From the NCBI RefSeq assembly GCF_002246015.1, contig NZ_NOLJ01000002.1, forward strand, positions 586,449 to 650,448: DNA of 64,000 nt, in the 5' to 3' direction. The stretch comes from Nostoc sp. 'Peltigera membranacea cyanobiont' 210A. GTDB taxonomy: Bacteria > Cyanobacteriota > Cyanobacteriia > Cyanobacteriales > Nostocaceae. The position numbers were made by a program, and so were the translations under genes. Under the pieces are notes generated by a model. That model did not search any database and was not told the DNA's origin. It was given only the letters and a program-made list of their open reading frames with translations. This document shows, piece after piece, positions 35,103 to 41,092 of the stretch. How positions within the stretch are numbered: the first letter of the stretch is position 1; each line of letters begins with the position of its first letter.

Positions 35103-35579
35103 ATGGCAATAAAGGATGTTCTTGCAGATTTCGAGGGAGATGATTTCGTCACTCCCAGAATTATTCGCGCTACTCGCAGTTTTAATGGTCAAGGTATTTC
35201 ACTTTATTACTATATTTATGGTAAAGATTCTGATGGGCTTGTTGCTGGTCTAAAACTAGACTTCTTTAGAGACGTTCGCTTCACTAACTTTAAGAAACCT
35301 CATTCAACAGAAAAATATAAACCTTATTTTGATCAATTTATTGCTGGATGGTATTGTAGCCACGATGACGTGTTGGAATGTTTTGCATCATCGAATTCAG
35401 TAGTAAAAGTCCAATTAGACAAGATGGCTAGACATTGGAAAACTCCTGTGGAGCGATTTACCAATACCTTGTTACTTGCATATATGTTGTTGTTGGATGC
35501 TGAGGATGATGGCTGGCTTGATGGATCTGATTGGGACGGCGGAGATTTCGGGGGTTCCTTACCTTCACCAAAGCGATGA
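35103..35579 (+). CDS. Uncharacterised 158-aa protein
   Basis: I do not recognise the family. The protein is soluble, with an aromatic middle (GQGISLYYYIYGKDSDGLVA), a basic patch (FTNFKKPHSTEKYKPYFDQF), two cysteines (WYCSHDDVLECFA), one hydrophobic helix (FTNTLLLAYMLLLDAEDD) and an acidic/glycine end (DGSDWDGGDFGGSLPSPKR). It lies 3 bp upstream of a DUF4926 gene on the same strand, so they form a pair. It is surrounded by toxin-antitoxin genes, which makes an accessory, perhaps toxin-like, role plausible but unproven. Confidence 0.65.
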   Translation: MAIKDVLADFEGDDFVTPRIIRATRSFNGQGISLYYYIYGKDSDGLVAGLKLDFFRDVRFTNFKKPHSTEKYKPYFDQFIAGWYCSHDDVLECFASSNSVVKVQLDKMARHWKTPVERFTNTLLLAYMLLLDAEDDGWLDGSDWDGGDFGGSLPSPKR

Positions 35580-35582
35580 AGT

Positions 35583-35831
35583 ATGAATAAAATTAGAATT
35601 GAGTTGTTGGATGTAGTAGCACTGACAGTTGATTTACCTGAATACAACCTGTACCGTGATCAAGTTGGCACAGTAGTAGAATTATTACCTGGTGGTGCTG
35701 CATTTGAAGTTGAATTTAGCGATCGCAACGGTTGCACTTATGAATCTGTCGGTTTACGCCCAGAGCAAATTATGGTGTTACATTTTGAGCCAGCATCCCC
35801 TGATTCAGTACGATCAATGGTGACAGCATAA
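35583..35831 (+). CDS. DUF4926 domain protein
   Basis: An 82-residue protein: IELLDVVALTVDLPEYNLYR, DQVGTVVELLPGGAAFEVEF and YESVGLRPEQIMVL. This is the DUF4926 pattern, a small SH3-like beta-barrel frequently found beside small accessory genes and sometimes in predicted toxin-antitoxin pairs. No catalytic residues are seen. It starts 3 bp after the preceding stop, so translation is probably coupled. Confidence 0.8.
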   Translation: MNKIRIELLDVVALTVDLPEYNLYRDQVGTVVELLPGGAAFEVEFSDRNGCTYESVGLRPEQIMVLHFEPASPDSVRSMVTA

Positions 35832-35846
35832 GTAGTTGTGTCCAGA

Positions 35847-35875
35847 GCGATGCCTACAACTGGCTACGCCTACGC
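35847..35875. repeat. 29-bp palindromic dispersed repeat
   Basis: GCGATGCCTACAACTGGC followed by TACGCCTACGC: same ends and length as the copies in the MFS gene, with changes only in the central loop. Confidence 0.85.
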
Positions 35876-35936
35876 AGTTTTATCAGATATTCTGAAATAA
35901 GATCATATCTATAAACCTTCCACAAAATATCCGATT

Positions 35937-36191
35937 ATGGCGATCGTTGTTTCCCTTAGTCCAGAATTAGAAGCACGACTGCGCGAGAAAGCTACACAGC
36001 AGGGACAAGATGTTAGTTTCGTTGCAGCCCAATTGCTAGAGGCTGTCCTAGAGTGGGAGGTGCAAGACTCAGAAGCAGCTATTAAGGGTATTCAGCAAGG
36101 ATTAGAAGACTTTGAAGCGGGTAGATTCCGTTCATTTGATGATTTTGCTGACGAGCAACGTCGCAAGTATAATCTGCCAGCCGATTTATGA
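35937..36191 (+). CDS. Ribbon-helix-helix-type antitoxin (partner of ParE-like toxin)
   Basis: An 84-residue protein: IVVSLSPELEARLREKATQQ (ribbon and first helix), SFVAAQLLEAVLEW (second helix), then an acidic toxin-binding tail with AAIKGIQQGLEDFEAGRFRS and FDDFADEQRRKYNL. This is the ParD/RHH arrangement, and the EAGRF.SF.D segment is common in RelE/ParE-partner antitoxins. Its stop overlaps the ATG of the toxin gene (ATGA), the usual coupling. Intact, though the toxin is not. Confidence 0.85.
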   Translation: MAIVVSLSPELEARLREKATQQGQDVSFVAAQLLEAVLEWEVQDSEAAIKGIQQGLEDFEAGRFRSFDDFADEQRRKYNLPADL

Positions 36192-36675
36192 AATACCGCA
36201 TTGAAATCTCTAGTGTAGCTGAAGCAGAAGCAGACAGCGCATTTTTGCAGTTATCTCAAGTTACTTCTCCAGAAAGGGCAAGTCAGTGGTATGCAGGATT
36301 ACTACAAGTCATATCATGTCCGACTAAATACTTGTCATTACGAACGCAGCGATAGCGGAGTGAAGTAATCGCAATGACTCTGTGATTGCTTCGTTTCACT
36401 CCGTTCCAATCGCAATAACATATCATAAGTGATTAAGCGGACATGATATCATTGAGTCTTTATCGCAAATGCCAAGCCGATGTTCTCTAGCTAGAGAAAA
36501 TGATTATTTTAGCCAAGAAATTCGTCAGATACTTTACGGTCGAGGGCGCAACTTATACCGAATAATTTTCACAATTTTGGCAGGACAAGAAATATCAACA
36601 GTGCGTGTTCTTCATATCCGTCACGCTGCACAGCAGACCCTTGGTGAAGCACCGGATGACTCTCAGACGACCTAA
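36188..36675 (+). pseudogene. ParE/RelE-type toxin split by a ~140-bp MITE-like insertion
   Basis: The first part, MKYRIEISSVAEAEADSAFL to WYAGLLQVI, is the N-terminal half of a ParE-like toxin and is followed by the insertion at 36311-36449. The protein then continues in another frame: IESLSQMPSRCSLAREN, then LYGRGRNLYRIIFTI and VRVLHIRHAAQQTL, which is the conserved RelE/ParE C-terminal strand-helix. Removing 140 bp joins GTC to ATT-GAG in frame, giving about 115 residues. The toxin is therefore disrupted and presumably inactive. Its RHH antitoxin gene overlaps upstream. Confidence 0.87.
36311..36449. mobile_element. MITE-like element with terminal inverted repeats inside the ParE-like toxin
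   Basis: A 139-bp sequence with perfect 12-bp ends ATATCATGTCCG / CGGACATGATAT. Imperfect inner arms follow (CTAA.TACTT against the complement of AAGTGATTAAG), and a long fold-back core (TCATTACG...GGAGTGAAGTAATCGC against GGAGTGAAACGAAGCAATC). There is no coding capacity. A CAT triplet on both sides could be the target duplication, because deleting element plus one CAT (140 bp) restores the toxin frame. It would need a transposase in trans. Confidence 0.8.
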
Positions 36676-36826
36676 AGACTAGTAAGCGCACGGGGGGGTA
36701 CGCTGGAGCATATTAAACATATACCAGCAAAGCGATCGCATTAAAAATTATTTAAAAATTGAGCGCTTCTTGACAAAAGCCTGATTAGTAATCACAATGT
36801 AATTACAATTAAGGACAAGTATCCTC

Positions 36827-37087
36827 ATGGGAACAGCAATTAGAACCCGTATTGTTAAAATCGGGAATTCTCAAGGTATCCGCATTCCTAAACTTCTGCT
36901 GGAACAAAGTGGTATTGGTGAAGAGGTGGAAATTGAAATTCAAGATTGTCACCTAATTGTTCGTGCTGCCTCTAAATCGCGTAAGGGGTGGGATGAAGCA
37001 TTTGCAACAATGGCGAAGCAACACGACGATGCACTGCTCGATGATGCCGTAACTACAGAGTGGGAGCATGTAGAGTGGGAGTGGTAG
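36827..37087 (+). CDS. AbrB/MazE-type antitoxin
   Basis: An 86-residue protein with a swapped-hairpin SpoVT/AbrB domain: TRIVKIGNSQGIRIPKLLLE and GIGEEVEIEIQDCHLIV. The acidic, toxin-binding tail reads KGWDEAFATMAKQHDDALLD and TTEWEHVEWEW. It binds its own promoter and neutralises the MazF toxin encoded immediately downstream; the genes overlap by a few bases. The only one of the three local modules in which both partners look intact. Confidence 0.9.
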   Translation: MGTAIRTRIVKIGNSQGIRIPKLLLEQSGIGEEVEIEIQDCHLIVRAASKSRKGWDEAFATMAKQHDDALLDDAVTTEWEHVEWEW

Positions 37088-37404
37088 TCAATCGATTTGA
37101 TGTGTTTTTGGTTAACCTCGACCCAACGATTGGCAGTGAGATTCAGAAGACAAGACCTTGTGTAGTAATTTCACCAGATGAGATGAATAAATATATTGCC
37201 ACGGTTATTGTTGCTCCGATGACAACTAAAGGACAGTCTTATCCGACTCGTGTTGCTTGTCAGTTTCAGGGCAAGGATGGGCAAATCGTTCTAGATCAAA
37301 TTCGTACAGTTGACAAAACTCGATTAGTCAAAAAGCTAGGTCAGATTGACTCTAATGAACAAAAAGCAGTTTTAGATACCTTAGCTGAAATGTTTGCCGA
37401 ATAA
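37081..37404 (+). CDS. MazF/PemK family mRNA interferase toxin
   Basis: A 107-residue protein: MVVNRFDVFLVNLDPTIGSE, QKTRPCVVISPDEMN, TVIVAPMTTKGQSYPTRV and QIVLDQIRTVDKTRLVKKLG. All standard MazF/PemK features are present, including R in KTRP and T in APMT. It cleaves mRNA at short sequences when free of antitoxin. The GTG at 37081 starts at the family-typical distance before the first strand; an earlier GTG at 37060 would add seven residues. It overlaps the antitoxin stop by 7 bp. Full length and probably active. Confidence 0.9.
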   Translation: MVVNRFDVFLVNLDPTIGSEIQKTRPCVVISPDEMNKYIATVIVAPMTTKGQSYPTRVACQFQGKDGQIVLDQIRTVDKTRLVKKLGQIDSNEQKAVLDTLAEMFAE

Positions 37405-37469
37405 TCGTATATACTCGATGGTTATGAGATTCGACCGTAATGGTTATACCAATTCTCTATGAATACGAA

Positions 37470-38153
37470 TTATATAAAATCTCTGGTTATCTTCAACATT
37501 TTATTCCCACCAGGCTGTAGTTCGTATTCAACCATTTCAATATCTACCTTATAACCAATGGAAGTGTAATATCTGACAATTTCATCTAAATGTTGTGAAT
37601 GTTTCCACATTAAAGTTATGAGGGGGAATATTCGGACTTCTTTAGCAATACGCAACATCTCACCTACAGAATCTAGGTGAAAATCGTAATCGAGATGGTC
37701 TGAATATAAAAACAGTAAATGTGAACAAAGCGCTAGGTCAAATTCTTGATTATTAAATGCCAATTTTGGCAATTCACCGATTGTGTATCTGTTGCTTTTT
37801 TTGCCAGCTTTATAATCAGACAGAAATTCTTGAATAACTTTCACCCTATTATGTCGCAAATCATCCGGGGATTTATGATAGCTCCATACCCAATCATTTG
37901 ATGTAGCCTTGACTTGATTAATAATATCATCTACTACTTCATTAAATCTTTGCAATATTTCATCACTGGAGAATTGGTACAGTGGATCAACAGAAACTAC
38001 ACTTTTACCCTGACGTGTCATTTCTGCATTAAAGCTTGCCGGGCCATCCCCAATCCCAATAATTTTTTTATTTAAATCTGCATTTGTTAAATTGAATATT
38101 TTTATATATTCATCCATTGATCTCCCAAAAGGAACTACTTTATCTAGAACCAT
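37470..38153 (-). CDS. SAM-dependent methyltransferase-like protein
   Basis: A 227-residue protein with a Rossmann-type motif I, KIIGIGDGPASFNAEMTRQG, followed by VVSVDPLYQFS (acidic end of strand 2) and later FDLALCSHLLFLYSDHLDYD in the motif IV region. These are typical of class I methyltransferases. The substrate is unknown, and it may be a non-canonical member since the motif-IV region is unusual. The start could be 38159 (MAM) or 38153 (MVLDK). It is followed by a phosphatase gene upstream on the same strand (103 bp away), with no other obvious partner. Confidence 0.7.
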   Translation of the reverse strand: MVLDKVVPFGRSMDEYIKIFNLTNADLNKKIIGIGDGPASFNAEMTRQGKSVVSVDPLYQFSSDEILQRFNEVVDDIINQVKATSNDWVWSYHKSPDDLRHNRVKVIQEFLSDYKAGKKSNRYTIGELPKLAFNNQEFDLALCSHLLFLYSDHLDYDFHLDSVGEMLRIAKEVRIFPLITLMWKHSQHLDEIVRYYTSIGYKVDIEMVEYELQPGGNKMLKITRDFI

Positions 38154-38255
38154 TGCCATATAATTTTCCTCGCAAAGGACTGATTAAACAAGATAATAGT
38201 AAACTCAAAATGTTTTATCCACTGCTAGACGGCAATCATTCAGAAGCACGTTAAG

Positions 38256-38750
38256 TTATTTTACAACTGTCAAGGGATTTCTACCTCTAAATACAGCAGC
38301 GATCGCAGCTTCATAAGGATTTCTACCTGTTCTTTTGACAGCATTTATTGCAGCATGATTTGATAATCCTCGGACACTAACTAGCCATGCCGCTAACACA
38401 TGTCCAGTACGTCCAATTCCACCAGAACAATGTACAACGACTTTCTCATTTTGTTTATCGGCTTCTATTAAGAAGGGAAGTATTTTCTGTGTGAGGGTTT
38501 CTAAATCAGATAAATGGAAATCTGCAATTGGTGCCCAACAAACTAGCTGATTCCCAAATTCCTGTTTGTATGTGTTTAGAAGATCGGAGTAAAAAGCTAG
38601 CTGTTGTTCATCAAGAAGACAGCAAACACGCTTGATATTTTGGCGCTTCATGAATTCTATCCAATCCTGAACATTCTTGTCAGTGTATCCAGATCGCGCA
38701 GCACCAAAGACTATTTGCTCTTTCTCCCAAGCTGGGGCAAACTTGTACAT
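38256..38750 (-). CDS. Dual-specificity/tyrosine phosphatase-like protein
   Basis: A 164-residue phosphatase. The P-loop is VVHCSGGIGRTGHVLA (C108, R114) with a general-acid region WAPIADFHLSDLET (D77 or nearby). The N-terminus MYKFAPAWEKEQIVFGAARS resembles cyanobacterial/plant dual-specificity phosphatases that start with a substrate-binding loop. It removes phosphate from Tyr/Ser/Thr or another phospho-ester; the substrate is unknown. A TTG at 38795 would add 15 residues; the ATG at 38750 is more family-like, although no strong ribosome-binding site is seen. Confidence 0.8.
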   Translation of the reverse strand: MYKFAPAWEKEQIVFGAARSGYTDKNVQDWIEFMKRQNIKRVCCLLDEQQLAFYSDLLNTYKQEFGNQLVCWAPIADFHLSDLETLTQKILPFLIEADKQNEKVVVHCSGGIGRTGHVLAAWLVSVRGLSNHAAINAVKRTGRNPYEAAIAAVFRGRNPLTVVK

Positions 38751-39317
38751 ATTTAACTGTCTAGAGTCGAAGTTGGTAAATCTGACCAATGGCAAAAAAT
38801 AGCTATGGCTGCGCCAACACTTTCAGCGATCGCAGTTTAAAAATCTCTCTACAACCGATGCTAGCTAAAGTAACTATATCAAAGACCTAATACGATACCT
38901 ACGTATACCCCATTATCTTGCTTTAGACTGATACTGCAATGCATCCAACCTACCTGGAAAATAATAAGGTAGATTGAATGGTAAGAATAAAGTTTTTCAA
39001 TAAATTTTATATTTTTGTGAATTATCTTGCTGGCTATACTACCTCTAATGCTTATTCTTAGGACTTTTGCAGCTTACTTAGCTAGCTCCAGTTGTTACCT
39101 TGACTAATCAATGAGCTTAAGAGAAACTAACTAAATATTGATGTATGTGCTTATAATATTAATAAGTTTTGTAAAGATTCTGAGATATATATGTTGAAAC
39201 ATGGAACATTAGTTAACAAATGGCGAGTTTGTATCTAAAAATGTTCCTACGGCTATATTTTTAGCCTTCTGCTAAGGCAGTACAATTTAAGCGTACTTAT
39301 CCTGGTTGACCAAAAGA
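38751..39317. other. Intergenic region between divergent genes, promoter zone
   Basis: 567 bp, AT-rich, with no gene seen. Just before 39300 there is a short inverted motif AGCCTTCTGCTAAGGC. It should contain the promoter of the DUF2997-ycf35-ferredoxin operon and that of the phosphatase gene, but no specific sites are claimed. Confidence 0.55.
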
Positions 39318-39527
39318 ATGGAGACATTAGAGTTCATAATCTATCCAGACGGTCGGGTACAAGAGAAAGTCACTGGCATTGTGGGTAATTCTTGCGCTGA
39401 AGTTACAGCAGCAATAGAGGCACAGCTGGGGCAAGTACTTAATCATGAGCCAACCTCAGAATATTTCGCCGCGAAGGTGCAGCAATCTAATGTGGCGAAT
39501 ACACACACCACTTACAGCGATTGGTAA
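39318..39527 (+). CDS. DUF2997 domain protein
   Basis: A 69-residue protein: METLEFIIYPDGRVQEKVTG, IVGNSCAEVTAAIEAQLG. This is the DUF2997 pattern (I.PDG.V...V.G..G..C...T..L), a small beta-alpha protein of unknown function. In cyanobacteria it is found with Ycf35 and this ferredoxin. A TTG at 39306 adds MTKR; the ATG at 39318 is preferred. It lies 39 bp upstream of ycf35 as the first gene of a three-gene operon. Confidence 0.83.
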   Translation: METLEFIIYPDGRVQEKVTGIVGNSCAEVTAAIEAQLGQVLNHEPTSEYFAAKVQQSNVANTHTTYSDW

Positions 39528-39566
39528 GTTTTCACAGTAGTTTAGTGTTATTAATTCACAACCACC

Positions 39567-39953
39567 ATGTCACACTTTAGCCAAATTAAGACTCAAATCC
39601 GTAACCTTGATTCTTTGAAAGATGCTTTGACTGAATTGGGCGTAGACTGGAAACCCGGCCCACGCGAAGTCCGTGGCTATCGCGGTCAAACCCATCCTGC
39701 GGAAGTTAGTATTGAGCAGGAAAATGGCTATGACATCGGTTTTAGATGGAATGGCAAAGAATATGAACTGGTGGCTGACTTGCAATATTGGCAGCAAGAT
39801 TTGTCTGTAGATGGATTTTTGCGCCAAGTAACACAGCGCTATGCTTATCAAACAGTTGTGAAAGAAACCGCTCGTGTTGGTTTTCAAGTTTCTGAACAAC
39901 AAAAAAATGAAGATGGTTCAATTCGCCTGGTAGTACAGCGCTGGAGTGCGTAA
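39567..39953 (+). CDS. ycf35: Ycf35 / DUF1257 family protein
   Basis: A 128-residue protein starting MSHFSQIKTQIRNLDSLKDA, with LGVDWKPGPREVRGYRGQTH, YDIGFRWNGKEYELVADLQY and DGFLRQVTQRYAYQTVVKET. This is Ycf35, conserved in cyanobacteria and algal plastids; the function is not established. It is one base short of separate from the downstream ferredoxin (TAATG overlap), implying translational coupling and perhaps an iron-sulfur or redox role in common. Confidence 0.92.
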   Translation: MSHFSQIKTQIRNLDSLKDALTELGVDWKPGPREVRGYRGQTHPAEVSIEQENGYDIGFRWNGKEYELVADLQYWQQDLSVDGFLRQVTQRYAYQTVVKETARVGFQVSEQQKNEDGSIRLVVQRWSA

Positions 39954-40414
39954 TGGCTGATTTTCTGCCGTCGCCGGAAGAACAAGAAGATAACCGTTCC
40001 GGTTTGGAACCAGAACTAGGGGGTTTTTTACGGGATGCCCCAGAACGTTCTGGTTTAGAACCGGAATTGGGTGGTATATTGCGCCAAAATGGTGTTTATG
40101 TTGACGAAATCACCTGTATTGGTTGCAAGCATTGCGCCCATGTTGCCCGTAACACCTTTTATATTGAACCAGATTACGGGCGATCGCGCGTGGTTCGGCA
40201 AGATGGGGACGCTGAGGAAATTATCCAAGAAGCAATTGACACTTGTCCAGTTGATTGCATTCATTGGGTTGATTACACTGAACTGAGAAAGTTAGAAGAC
40301 GAGCGCAAATATCAGGTAATTCCTATAGTGGGTTATCCTGTAGAACAAGCAGTTGCTGCTAGCGAACGTCGGCGTAAAAAGCAAAAATTAAAAACCAAAA
40401 AATCCCGTTATTAA
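39953..40414 (+). CDS. 4Fe-4S ferredoxin-like protein
   Basis: A 153-residue protein. Cysteines are at C55-x2-C58-x2-C61 (ITCIGCKHCAHVARNTF) and C98/C102 (DTCPVDCIHWV), the pattern of a bacterial-type single-cluster ferredoxin. The first ~45 residues contain two copies of RSGLEPELGG(F/I)LR, at 15-27 and 32-44. The C-terminus is lysine-rich (RRRKKQKLKTKK). It probably transfers electrons with Ycf35/DUF2997 partners; the target is unknown. A strong intrinsic terminator follows 25 bp downstream. Confidence 0.9.
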   Translation: MADFLPSPEEQEDNRSGLEPELGGFLRDAPERSGLEPELGGILRQNGVYVDEITCIGCKHCAHVARNTFYIEPDYGRSRVVRQDGDAEEIIQEAIDTCPVDCIHWVDYTELRKLEDERKYQVIPIVGYPVEQAVAASERRRKKQKLKTKKSRY

Positions 40415-40439
40415 GATAAAAACGTTAAATCAATATAAT

Positions 40440-40472
40440 AAAGGACTGGTATATCCAGTCCTTTTGTTTTTC
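40440..40472 (+). terminator. Intrinsic terminator of the DUF2997-ycf35-ferredoxin operon
   Basis: A perfect 10-bp stem AAAGGACTGG / CCAGTCCTTT around a TATAT loop, followed by TTGTTTTTC. It lies 25 bp after the ferredoxin stop. Textbook rho-independent structure. Confidence 0.92.
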
Positions 40473-40533
40473 GTTATGTAGTTAATTTCTGATGCAAGGA
40501 TAATTTTGAATTCCCTGTAAGGACTAACTCCCT

Positions 40534-40818
40534 TCATTTGAAATTTAGAGGATCGTGTTGTGAAAGTAATTTTTCTACTTTTGCCTCGTCTAACCTCGCA
40601 GTTAATCTTCTTGTTTCGTGCAAGTCTCTAGTAGTTTTTGCCAAAGTAAAAGTTGAGCCAACAGAGAAAGCCATACCCATACCCATAAAGCCTTTCACCC
40701 AGCCATTTACAGGTAAGTTTACAATACCGAAGGTGGTCATAGAAATAGAAATCACAAAAGCTGCCCAAGTTTGAATAACCCAAGCTGCACTGTCTTTTTG
40801 GGTACCAATTGTTTGCAT
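40534..40818 (-). CDS. YiaA/YiaB two-helix domain membrane protein
   Basis: A 94-residue protein with two adjacent hydrophobic helices: KDSAAWVIQTWAAFVISISM and GWVKGFMGMGMAFSVGSTFT, then the polar tail LAKTTRDLHETRRLTARLDE. This matches the YiaA/B two-helix family found in many cyanobacteria as an inner or thylakoid membrane protein of unknown function. The ATG at 40818 has AAGG 8 nt upstream; an earlier start at 40851 would add MVLITHIKGRN. Monocistronic. Confidence 0.85.
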   Translation of the reverse strand: MQTIGTQKDSAAWVIQTWAAFVISISMTTFGIVNLPVNGWVKGFMGMGMAFSVGSTFTLAKTTRDLHETRRLTARLDEAKVEKLLSQHDPLNFK

Positions 40819-41092
40819 ATTTCTACCTTTGATATGAGTTATTAATACCAATTCTTAATTAAGAATTAAGAAGCGTAAGATTTAATCTGGGTTTCCAGAC
40901 TTGTATCTATAGTTAGTTTTGGAGAATTGGTGTTAACAGTAATTATATTTATTGGTAAGTTTACTGGTATCAATAGTAAGACCAGTTTCATAACTGGACT
41001 TCAACAGGTAAGCTCAAGAGCAATTGTAATAAGTAGAAACTGGCACAAGATTTGTACCAGTTTTACAAGTGGCATTAAAAGGATGAGTTTAG

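Noticed and set aside
37060..37404. Longer MazF start at the GTG at 37060
   Set aside because: It would add MGACRVG, unlike the family, and deepen the overlap with the antitoxin. The GTG at 37081 is more typical.
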